Shown here: one piece after another, positions 1-6,604 of the stretch | Numbering within the stretch: the first letter of the stretch is position 1 | How the letters are laid out: each line of letters opens with the position of its first letter | From: Desulfitobacterium hafniense DCB-2 | GTDB taxonomy: Bacteria > Bacillota > Desulfitobacteriia > Desulfitobacteriales > Desulfitobacteriaceae | Direction: 5' to 3' | Assembly: GCF_000021925.1 (NCBI RefSeq) | Contig: NC_011830.1 | Coordinates: forward strand, 830,501 to 894,500 | DNA: 64,000 nt | Program-made: the position numbers and the translations under genes | Notes under the pieces: generated by a model | Told to the model about the DNA's origin: nothing | The model's database searches: none | The model's input: only the letters and a program-made list of their open reading frames with translations

Positions 1-573
1 CTGCTCTCAGCTATTTATGGCGGTATGATCGCCGGCCCTAAGTCCCTGGAGTACATCAAGAAAAATAAATCGGAAACCTCCAGCGGGGAGGAAGAAGTCT
101 TTGTTCGTGAACGAAGGGCCCAGGAGGAGCTCTGGAACAGGATTCTCACCATGAAGGGTGAGGAGAATCCCTACCATATTTATAAAGAGCTGGGTGATGT
201 CATGACCCAAAATGTCACTGTCATCCGCTATAATGACAAACTGGCCGGAACGGACCAGAAGATCCAGGAGCTTATGCAGCGTTGGCAGAAGATCCAGCTC
301 ATTGATGATGTCCAGTGGAGCAACCAGACGGCACTCTTTATCCGGCAGCTTTGGAATATGCTGGAGCTGGCCCGCGTCATTACCTTGGGGGCCCTTAACC
401 GCAATGAAAGCCGGGGGGCCCATTATAAGCCCGACTATCCGGAGCGGGATGATGCGAACTGGCTGAAGACCACCATCGCCACCTACACACCCGAGGGCCC
501 GCAGTTCAGCTATGAAGCGGTGGATGTATCACTGATCACGCCCAGACCGCGGCGCTATGATGTAGAGAAATAG
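1..573 (+). CDS. sdhA: Succinate dehydrogenase/fumarate reductase flavoprotein subunit, C-terminal part
   Basis: The frame is open from the first base of the window, so this is the 190-codon 3' end of a longer gene; the methionine at 25 is internal. The visible part matches the C-terminal helical and capping region of SdhA/FrdA flavoproteins: the GGMIAGPKS stretch, a charged helical segment, the ELARVITLGALNRNESRGAH block that carries the conserved R-ESRG-H signature, and the closing P-R-RRYDVEK tail. The FAD-binding domain lies outside the window. The subunit oxidises succinate or reduces fumarate at the cytoplasmic face of the membrane and passes electrons to SdhB, which follows 11 bases downstream. 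Whether the complex runs as a dehydrogenase or a fumarate reductase cannot be told from this fragment. Confidence 0.88.
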   Translation: MLSAIYGGMIAGPKSLEYIKKNKSETSSGEEEVFVRERRAQEELWNRILTMKGEENPYHIYKELGDVMTQNVTVIRYNDKLAGTDQKIQELMQRWQKIQLIDDVQWSNQTALFIRQLWNMLELARVITLGALNRNESRGAHYKPDYPERDDANWLKTTIATYTPEGPQFSYEAVDVSLITPRPRRYDVEK

Positions 574-584
574 GGGGGATCATC

Positions 585-1337
585 ATGTCAGGGCAAAAAA
601 GTGTCCGTTTAAAAATCCGTCGCCAAAATGCCCCGGACCAACCTGCTTTTTGGGAAGAGTTCGCGGTGGATTATAGTCCCAAGATGAATATTATTTCCTG
701 CTTGATGGAGATTCAAAAAAATCCTGTCAATGTCCAAGGCAAAAAGACCAATCCCGTGGTTTGGGAATGCAACTGTCTTGAAGAGGTCTGTGGTGCCTGC
801 ACCATGAATATCAACGGTCAAGCCAGGCAGGCCTGCTCAGCCTTAGTGGATCAATTGGAGCAGCCTATTGTCCTGGAGCCTCTCCGGAAATTCCCCATCC
901 TCCGGGATCTTATGGTGGATCGAACCATTATGTTCGAGAATTTAAAGAGGGTTCATGCCTGGATCGACATTGACGGAACCTACGATCTGGGTCCCGGACC
1001 CCGTATGGCTGAAGTGGATCGAGTATGGGCCTATGAGCTTTCCAAGTGCATGACCTGTGGGTGCTGCATGGAATCCTGCCCCCAAGTCAATTCCCGTTCC
1101 CGGTTCATTGGACCGGCCGCCGTTTCCCAGGCCCGTCTCTTTAACACCCACCCTTCAGGAGCTATGCATAAGCATATTCGTCTATCCGCCCTCATGGGTG
1201 ATGGAGGGATCACCGACTGCGGCAACGCCCAAAACTGCGTGCGGGCCTGTCCCAAGGAGATTCCTCTGACCACCAGTCTTGCCGATATGAACAGAGAGGT
1301 CAATAAATTCGCCTTGAAGCGATGGCTGAATACTTAA
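585..1337 (+). CDS. sdhB: Succinate dehydrogenase/fumarate reductase iron-sulfur subunit
   Basis: 250 residues, the usual size for SdhB/FrdB. An N-terminal plant-type ferredoxin fold carries the [2Fe-2S] ligands at Cys62, Cys64 (or 69), Cys72 and Cys84. The C-terminal alpha-helical ferredoxin domain has CMTCGCCMESCP (Cys155-165) and later Cys212, Cys218 and CVRACPKEIP (Cys222), which supply the [4Fe-4S] and [3Fe-4S] clusters. It transfers electrons between the flavin of SdhA and the membrane anchor quinone site. The ATG is preceded by GGGGG a few bases upstream and follows the sdhA stop by 11 bases, so the two are co-transcribed. The anchor subunit gene (sdhC) is not downstream and presumably lies upstream of sdhA outside the window, as in the Bacillus-type CAB order. 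Confidence 0.93.
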   Translation: MSGQKSVRLKIRRQNAPDQPAFWEEFAVDYSPKMNIISCLMEIQKNPVNVQGKKTNPVVWECNCLEEVCGACTMNINGQARQACSALVDQLEQPIVLEPLRKFPILRDLMVDRTIMFENLKRVHAWIDIDGTYDLGPGPRMAEVDRVWAYELSKCMTCGCCMESCPQVNSRSRFIGPAAVSQARLFNTHPSGAMHKHIRLSALMGDGGITDCGNAQNCVRACPKEIPLTTSLADMNREVNKFALKRWLNT

Positions 1338-1364
1338 AAAGTCAAGATGCAAGAAAATTTTTTA

Positions 1365-1438
1365 TTGCAATCTGACAACTTAGATGTTAACATAAAGTTG
1401 TAACAACTTATAACAAAATAAGAGTTGTCAGATTGCAA
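1365..1438. repeat. Long inverted repeat between sdhB and the riboswitch
   Basis: Two perfectly complementary 16-base arms, 1365-1380 and 1423-1438, enclose 42 bases that contain a smaller palindrome around AGTTGTAACAACT. There is no T-run after the right arm, so it is not a standard intrinsic terminator for sdhB. The left arm may overlap a weak -35 (TTGCAA at 1365) with a possible -10 (TAACAT at 1388), spacing 17. It could be a protein-binding site, a terminator of unusual type, or a 5' structure of the riboswitch transcript. Confidence 0.5.
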
Positions 1439-1439
1439 G

Positions 1440-1662
1440 CTGTTTGCAGTCAAGGCTGAATTTCCCAAAAAGGAAAACGGGGGAACCATATTGGGGGTGA
1501 ATCATTGTTAAGGAGAGCAAACTCCTTAAAATGACGGAAAGGTATCATTCCGAACCCGGCAGCTAACCTCGTAAGCGTGTGAACCGTTTTAGTGTTTTTA
1601 TGCTAAATCAATAGCCAATGTTATGCGCTGCTTCTTCTTGGGCCTGTTCAGGCCCTTTTTCT
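1440..1662 (+). ncRNA. Cyclic-di-AMP (ydaO/yuaA-type) riboswitch with terminator
   Basis: The leader holds the recognisable ydaO-class signatures in order: GGGGGAACCA near 1482, GGGGGTGAAT near 1494, a variable stem built on AGGAG/CTCCTT near 1511-1530, CCGAACCCGGCAGCTAACCT near 1549, and CGTAAGCGTG near 1570. It ends with an intrinsic terminator: GGGCCT/AGGCCC stem at 1640-1655 followed by TTTTT. The ATG of the ABC-transporter operon is at 1708. This class senses c-di-AMP and usually shuts genes off when the ligand is high; known targets include osmolyte and K+ uptake and wall hydrolases. Control of the downstream osmolyte-type transporter by premature termination is an inference from this arrangement. 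Confidence 0.88.
1640..1662 (+). terminator. Riboswitch expression-platform terminator
   Basis: A six-base-pair GC-rich stem, GGGCCT (1640-1645) with AGGCCC (1650-1655), and a four-base loop are followed directly by TTTTT. It lies inside the leader, upstream of the first gene, as expected for a terminating riboswitch. Confidence 0.75.
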
Positions 1663-1707
1663 ATGCCTTTTTGCGGATTTCAGTGGAGAAAAAAGGAGGA
1701 CGTTTGA

Positions 1708-2595
1708 ATGAAAAAGTTACCACTGCTCAAGACTCTGCTGGTGGGGGTGCTGGCCTTTAGTGTTTTTGCCTTGGGAGGCTGCGGCACCACCGAGACCAAA
1801 GGTGGAGACGGGATGAGTACATTAGAGAAGGCCAAGGAAAAAGGTTCCGTCACCGTTGGTTTTGCTAATGAGAAGCCCTATGCTTACAAAACTGCCGATG
1901 GAAAGCTCACTGGTGAAGCTGTAGAAATCGCCCGGGCCGTCCTAAAAGAGCTGGGAATCAATGACATGCAGGGGGAGCTTACGGAGTTTGCCTCTTTAAT
2001 ACCCGGCCTCCAGGCCAAACGTTTTGACATGGTTACCGCCGGAATGTTTATCACTCCTGAACGGGCCGAACAGGTGTCCTTCGCCAATCCCGAATACAGC
2101 ATTGGGGAAGCCATTGCCGTCAAGAAGGGCAATCCTCTCGACCTGCATAGCTATGAAGATATCGCCAAGCATGGGACGGCTAAAGTCGCTGTACCCGGAG
2201 GAGCCATTGAGTATGACTACCTTGTGGCCAGCGGTGTCCCTAAAGACAGAATCGTGACTGTTCCGGATATGCCGGCGGCTTTGGCAGCTTTGCAAGCCGG
2301 GCGGACAGATGTGATTACCGCTACCGGTCCTTCGATTCAGGCTACTTTGGATACTGCTAATGACCCCAATCTGGAGCGGGTCATGGATTTCACTCAGCCG
2401 GTGATTGACGGCGAAAGTGTCAGAGGTTATGGAGCAACTGCCTTCCGTCATGAAGACAGTGATTTCCGGGAAGCTTTCAATGCTGAATTGCAGAAGCTGA
2501 AAGAATCCGGTGAGCTGCTGAAGATCCTCGAATCCTTTGGTTTTACAGAGCAGGAGCTTCCGGGAGACACGACTGTGGAAGACATTATTAAGTAG
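1708..2595 (+). CDS. ehuB: Ectoine/hydroxyectoine-type ABC transporter substrate-binding lipoprotein
   Basis: 295 residues with a lipoprotein signal: KK near the start, a hydrophobic core to about residue 22, and lipobox LGGC with the acylated Cys25. The mature part is a family-3 periplasmic-binding fold (SBP_bac_3). Recognisable blocks such as ANEKPYAYK, TEFASLIPGLQAKRFDMVTAG, and KKGNPL are, from memory, closer to EhuB of rhizobia than to general polar amino-acid binding proteins. It would capture ectoine or a related compatible solute outside the membrane and deliver it to the two permeases that follow. The ATG at 1708 has AAAGGAGG upstream. First gene of a four-gene operon under the c-di-AMP riboswitch. 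Substrate is inferred, not proven. Confidence 0.8.
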   Translation: MKKLPLLKTLLVGVLAFSVFALGGCGTTETKGGDGMSTLEKAKEKGSVTVGFANEKPYAYKTADGKLTGEAVEIARAVLKELGINDMQGELTEFASLIPGLQAKRFDMVTAGMFITPERAEQVSFANPEYSIGEAIAVKKGNPLDLHSYEDIAKHGTAKVAVPGGAIEYDYLVASGVPKDRIVTVPDMPAALAALQAGRTDVITATGPSIQATLDTANDPNLERVMDFTQPVIDGESVRGYGATAFRHEDSDFREAFNAELQKLKESGELLKILESFGFTEQELPGDTTVEDIIK

Positions 2596-2598
2596 GAA

Positions 2599-3252
2599 GT
2601 GAGGACCTTGGCTATTTTAGACCTCTTACCGGCCTTGTTAAAAGGGCTGGAAATAACTCTCATCATCACGCTTTTGGCCACTCTTCTCGCTTTGGTGCTG
2701 GCTTTCCTGGCTGGGTTCGGGCGCTTGTCCAAATATCCGCCGCTCCGCTTTCTGGCGGCGGTTTATGTCGAAGCCTTCCGGGGAACTTCTCTGCTTGTTC
2801 AGCTCTTCTGGATCTATTTTGCCCTGCCTATTTTAGGTATCAGCTTGCCTCCCTTGACAGCCGGTGTCTTGACCCTAGGCCTGAACTGCGGGGCCTATGG
2901 TTCCGAGGTGGTGCGCAGTGCCATCCTGGCTGTGCCCAAAGGGCAGACGGAGGCGGGGATTGCCTTGAATTTCAGCCCCTGGCAGCGTATGCGGCGCATT
3001 ATCCTGCCCCAGGCTTTTGTCATGATGCTGCCGGGGTTTGGCAATCTTCAGATTGAGCTGCTGAAAAGCACCTCCCTGGTCTCCCTAATCACTTTAGCCG
3101 ACTTGACCTATCAGGCATCCGTGCTCAATGCTTCCACTATGGAGACGACTTTAATTTACAGCTTGCTGCTTGTGATCTACTTCCTGATTGCCTGGCCTTT
3201 AACACGGGGGATCCGCTGGATAGAAAACAGGCTGACCGTAGGGAGGTACTAA
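2599..3252 (+). CDS. ehuC: Ectoine-type ABC transporter permease
   Basis: 217 residues, about five hydrophobic segments, with the HisM-family inner-membrane signature EAGIALNFSPWQRMRRIILPQA (residues about 115-136) that contacts the ATPase. The RGTSLLVQLFW block near residue 55 is typical of amino-acid permeases of this family and of EhuC. It begins only 3 bases after the ehuB stop. The GTG at 2599 is one option; the TTG at 2608 is better placed behind AGTGAGG, so the true protein may be three residues shorter. It pairs with the next gene to form the heterodimeric channel. Confidence 0.85.
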   Translation: MRTLAILDLLPALLKGLEITLIITLLATLLALVLAFLAGFGRLSKYPPLRFLAAVYVEAFRGTSLLVQLFWIYFALPILGISLPPLTAGVLTLGLNCGAYGSEVVRSAILAVPKGQTEAGIALNFSPWQRMRRIILPQAFVMMLPGFGNLQIELLKSTSLVSLITLADLTYQASVLNASTMETTLIYSLLLVIYFLIAWPLTRGIRWIENRLTVGRY

Positions 3253-3253
3253 G

Positions 3254-3910
3254 ATGTGGAATTGGGATTTTGCCATTAAAATCTTCCCGGAGATATTTGC
3301 AGCACTGAAGATTACCGTGACCGCTACTTTTGCCGGATTCTTTCTGGCCTTGTTTTTAGGGATGTTCCTCACCATCGGCAGTCGCTCCTCCCTGAAACCT
3401 ATCGCTTACGGCTCAAAAGGCTTTGTGGAGTTTATCCGCAGCACGCCTTTGCTGGTTCAGCTCTATTTTATTTTCTATGTGCTGCCCCAGGCCGGACTGT
3501 CTTTAAGCCCCCTCACTGCCGGGATCATGGGTTTAGGGATTCATTACAGCACCTATCTCTCCGAAGTCTATCGCTCGGGAATCGAAGCGGTACCCCAGGG
3601 ACAATGGGAAGCAGCGAAAGCTCTCAACTTCAGCCCCTGGCAAGTATGGTCCAAGATTATCATTCCTCAAGCGGTACCGCCGGTCATACCGGTGATGGGT
3701 AACTATTTGATCACCATGTTTAAAGAAACCCCTCTCCTTTCGGCCATTACCTTGGTGGAAATCTTGCAGACAGCCAAGATTATCGGCTCCCATTCCTTCC
3801 GTTATCTGGAAGGGTTCACTATTGTAGGATTTTTGTTCTTATTGTTGAGTTATCCCTGCTCGGTAATGATCCGCCGTTTGGAAATGAGGATGACGAAAAG
3901 CGTTCGCTAA
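3254..3910 (+). CDS. ehuD: Ectoine-type ABC transporter permease
   Basis: 218 residues with five or so membrane spans and the EAA loop GQWEAAKALNFSPWQVWSKI near residues 115-134. The IRSTPLLVQLYFIFYVLP segment is characteristic of the HisM/EhuD branch. The ATG at 3254 overlaps nothing and sits one base after the ehuC stop, with GGGAGG upstream inside ehuC, so translation is probably coupled. Partner of the preceding permease in the importer channel. Confidence 0.86.
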   Translation: MWNWDFAIKIFPEIFAALKITVTATFAGFFLALFLGMFLTIGSRSSLKPIAYGSKGFVEFIRSTPLLVQLYFIFYVLPQAGLSLSPLTAGIMGLGIHYSTYLSEVYRSGIEAVPQGQWEAAKALNFSPWQVWSKIIIPQAVPPVIPVMGNYLITMFKETPLLSAITLVEILQTAKIIGSHSFRYLEGFTIVGFLFLLLSYPCSVMIRRLEMRMTKSVR

Positions 3911-3921
3911 GGAGGAATAGG

Positions 3922-4770
3922 ATGAGTGCTCAATTGAAACTGTTAAAAAATACACCGGATGAAACGAAAAATCAGCAGACCGTGGCCGGAAAAAAAGTAA
4001 AACAACCTGTAGTGCACTACGAAAAAATCTCCAAAGCGTATGGAGACTTGCAGGTCTTAAAAGGGATTGACTTGGATATTGCGCCAGGAGAGAAAGTGGC
4101 CTTAATCGGACCCAGCGGCTCAGGAAAAACGACAATGGCCAGGCTGCTCATGACTTTGGAAGAGCCTACTTCCGGAGCCATCCAAGTGGATGGGGAGTCC
4201 TTGTGGCAGCAAAGGGTCAAGGGAAAAATGGTTAAAGCCAATGAAAAGCATCTTCATAAAATTCGCAACAAGATTGGTATGGTCTTTCAGCATTTTAACC
4301 TTTTTCCTCATATGACTATTTTGGGCAATGTGACAGCCGCTCCCATCCACGTGCTGGGGATGACCAAAGATGATGCTGAGGCCCAGGCCATTGTTATGCT
4401 GGAGAAAGTGGGACTGGGTGATAAGCTTCATGGCTATCCCGCCCAACTGTCCGGCGGGCAGAAACAACGGGTGGCTATCGCCAGGGCTCTGGTCATGCGT
4501 CCCAAAATCATGCTCTTTGATGAGCCGACCTCGGCTTTGGATCCGGAATTGGTGGGTGAAGTGCTGGAGGTTATCAAGGAAATTGCCCAGGAAGGGGAGA
4601 TGGCGATGCTCCTCATCACCCACGAGATGGATTTCGCTAAGGATGTGGCGGACCGGGTAGTCTTCTTTGATGAAGGACACATTATCGAGGAAGGACCGCC
4701 CCGGGAGATCTTCCATAACCCCCAGAGCCCCCGCCTGCAAAACTTTTTAAGCCGCTTCCGGGGAAGGTAA
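3922..4770 (+). CDS. ehuA: Ectoine/amino-acid-type ABC transporter ATP-binding protein
   Basis: 282 residues. Walker A GPSGSGKT at 63-70, Q-loop in GMVFQHFNLFPHMT, ABC signature LSGGQKQR near 176, Walker B IMLFDEP near 196 and the H-loop LITHEMD near 231 are all present. The first 30 residues form an unusual polar extension ahead of the normal ABC domain start (VHYEKISKAYG), longer than in most family members; the AAGGAGG site at 3909 nevertheless supports this ATG. It powers the importer formed by the two upstream permeases. It is the last gene of the operon; a strong bidirectional terminator follows. Confidence 0.9.
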   Translation: MSAQLKLLKNTPDETKNQQTVAGKKVKQPVVHYEKISKAYGDLQVLKGIDLDIAPGEKVALIGPSGSGKTTMARLLMTLEEPTSGAIQVDGESLWQQRVKGKMVKANEKHLHKIRNKIGMVFQHFNLFPHMTILGNVTAAPIHVLGMTKDDAEAQAIVMLEKVGLGDKLHGYPAQLSGGQKQRVAIARALVMRPKIMLFDEPTSALDPELVGEVLEVIKEIAQEGEMAMLLITHEMDFAKDVADRVVFFDEGHIIEEGPPREIFHNPQSPRLQNFLSRFRGR

Positions 4771-4800
4771 ACCACCTGGGGAAGTAAATCGATGAATCAA

Positions 4801-4828
4801 AAAACCAGGCCTCAGGCCTGGTTTTTGC
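4801..4828. terminator. Bidirectional intrinsic terminator
   Basis: An 11-base-pair stem, 4801-4811 with 4815-4825, has a 3-base loop, A-run on the left and TTTTT on the right. It serves both the transporter operon (plus strand) and the convergent L25 gene (minus strand). Confidence 0.88.
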
Positions 4829-4843
4829 ATAGTTTCTTTTATA

Positions 4844-5383
4844 CTATCTTGCGCCGGTAATCGCCGCGATGATTTTTTCCGGATCATCCAGTACGCTTAC
4901 TGAAGGGCTGACCATAAAGTCTGCTACAGTAATTTTATCTCCTAAAGATTTATCCGCAACATCGACAGCCACATATTCCGGAATATCGGCACTGGGACCT
5001 GTCAGCTCCAATTCAGAAAAATAGGGCAGTACGATCAATTTTCTTTCACTGAGTGCTTCACTGCCGCCGAAGGTAATCGGAACTTTCATCTTCACAACCT
5101 GATCATCTTCCACCACTTGCATAGAGATATGAATGGTCTTTCCTGAAGTAATATCCTTTTGAATTTCTCCGACGAAGCACTGCTTGGTTTCGCCGGCAAC
5201 CTGCACAGAGATTTTAGCTTTTTGAGAACGGCCCTGCAGGGCCTTGTTAAGCCTCTTCTCATCGAATTTCACACTGATGGAGTCCATACCTTTGCCGTAG
5301 ATTACCCCCGGCACAAAACCTTTGCTTCGGACTTCCTTGGGTTTTTCTTTCCTTTCGACAGCCTGAATTGCAGTTTCGCTCAT
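4844..5383 (-). CDS. rplY: 50S ribosomal protein L25 / general stress protein Ctc
   Basis: 179 residues, the long L25/TL5/CTC form with an N-terminal 5S-rRNA-binding beta-barrel (about 1-90) and a C-terminal TL5 extension (about 91-179). Diagnostic features are [12 protein letters not shown] near residue 22-33, the [27 protein letters not shown] block, and the final [18 protein letters not shown] end. It binds 5S rRNA in the central protuberance of the ribosome. It is a single gene, converging on the transporter operon. The start ATG is preceded by GGAGGGTCAAACAA. The leader contains two hairpins (5406-5426, 5443-5462). I see no recognisable sigma-B promoter. Confidence 0.93.
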
Positions 5384-5748
5384 TTGTTTGACCCTCCATT
5401 CTTGTACTCTGCGCCGCCCGCAGAGTCGTTTGCTACGTTGTCAGAAAGTATAAACACTTTCTAAGCATAAGGGCAACCAAGGCCCTAATACTATTAACTC
5501 TATAGTTTTACCAGGGGGAAGTCAAAGCCCGGGAGTTCCCGCAATTTAAGGGTAAAGCAACTTACAACTCAAAAGGTAAGGAAAAGTTGTCTTTTCGTCC
5601 GAATGCTCTTTTAGCTGGAAACAACCCTGGATGATTTGAAAATTCTTTAAGGAATGCCTCTATCAAGGAATAATGCCAAGCCTCTTCTCCATAAGTTTTT
5701 TAAAGGGCGGATAACATCCGGCCCAAGGCATGGGAAGGGAGAAGAGCC
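5384..5748. other. Divergent intergenic region between rplY and cwlD
   Basis: 365 bases without a gene. On the rplY side there are two hairpins: ACTCTGC/GCAGAGT (5406-5412 with 5420-5426) and AGAAAGT/ACTTTCT (5443-5449 with 5456-5462). The rest is AT-rich promoter-like sequence. A possible sporulation promoter for cwlD is listed separately. I see no other conserved element. Confidence 0.5.
5668..5697 (+). promoter_or_regulatory. Possible sigma-E-type promoter of cwlD
   Basis: GAATA (5668-5672) and CATAAGTT (5690-5697) resemble the -35 and -10 elements of mother-cell sigma-E promoters, with spacing about one base longer than usual. CwlD is a sporulation gene in Bacillus, which makes this plausible, but the match is weak. 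Confidence 0.3.
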
Positions 5749-6510
5749 ATGAGGAGAATGAGAAGGGATGGGCTCAACTATCGCAGACGATGGAATAGAG
5801 GTTGGATGGTAGCGGCGCTGTTCGCGCTGGTGCTTATTGTGACAGGCAGCTTAGTATGGAAGTATAACCAAAAGGACGAAGAAATCTGGAGTTGGACCAT
5901 CGGTAATCAGGTTGTCCTTATCGACGCCGGGCACGGCGGCGTTGACCCGGGGGCTGTAGGCAAAGTCAGCCTGGAAAAGGATATTACCTTAAATATTTCC
6001 AAGCATCTGCAACTCCTTGTTCAACAATCGGGGGGTAAGCCAGTCATGGTTCGGGAAGCCGACGTGGATCTGGGAACTTCTGAAGGCCTTGCCAGAAGAA
6101 AAAGGGAGGACCTGGCACAACGAATCCAGCTGGCTAAAGATTTCGAGGCCGATGTCTACTTAAGTATTCATGTGAACAGCTCCCCCAACCACTCCTTAAC
6201 CGGCCCCCAAGTTTTTTATCATGAGGGTTTACCGGAGGGAAAACTTCTGGCTGAGGCCATACAAACGGAACTCAATAAACTGACCGGAACCAAGCGGGTG
6301 GCCAAAGCCGACCAGGAGTTGTTTATTCTCAAGAAGGCACCCCAAGCCGCAGTGACTGTGGAAGTCGGTTTCCTGTCCAATCCTCAGGAAGAGCAGAAAT
6401 TAAATGAAACAGACTACCAACATCAACTGAGCGTAGCCATCTACCAAGGTCTCTCCGAATATTGCCGTAAACTGCAAAAGGAGGGAATCCCCATCGTGGA
6501 TATAAATTAA
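5749..6510 (+). CDS. cwlD: N-acetylmuramoyl-L-alanine amidase CwlD (spore cortex)
   Basis: 253 residues: a short basic N-terminus, one membrane anchor (about 19-38), then an Amidase_3 domain. Zinc ligands and catalytic residues are visible: His62 in DAGHGG, Glu76, His141 in SIHVNSS and Glu205 in VEVGFLSN. Amidase_3 enzymes cut the bond between muramic acid and the peptide stem; with a single anchor and no extra binding domains this length fits CwlD, which makes muramic-delta-lactam in spore cortex. GGGAAGGGAG lies 8-15 bases before the ATG. It is a single gene, closed by the hairpin at 6556. Confidence 0.85.
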   Translation: MRRMRRDGLNYRRRWNRGWMVAALFALVLIVTGSLVWKYNQKDEEIWSWTIGNQVVLIDAGHGGVDPGAVGKVSLEKDITLNISKHLQLLVQQSGGKPVMVREADVDLGTSEGLARRKREDLAQRIQLAKDFEADVYLSIHVNSSPNHSLTGPQVFYHEGLPEGKLLAEAIQTELNKLTGTKRVAKADQELFILKKAPQAAVTVEVGFLSNPQEEQKLNETDYQHQLSVAIYQGLSEYCRKLQKEGIPIVDIN

Positions 6511-6555
6511 GGTGAATGAACGACCTTGATCCGGTCTTTGCATAGTTCCAAACAA

Positions 6556-6588
6556 ATAGTCCTCGGGGCCACCCCGAGGACTATTTTA
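6556..6588. terminator. Bidirectional intrinsic terminator
   Basis: A perfect 13-base-pair stem (6556-6568 with 6572-6584) and 3-base loop, flanked by T-rich sequence on the right and A-rich on the left. It separates cwlD from the convergent surface-protein gene. Confidence 0.9.
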
Positions 6589-6604
6589 ATTAGTGTATTA
6601 TTAT

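Noticed and set aside
4120..4740. 206-residue minus-strand open frame antisense to ehuA
   Set aside because: It overlaps a complete ABC ATPase with all motifs; the antisense translation shows no domain.
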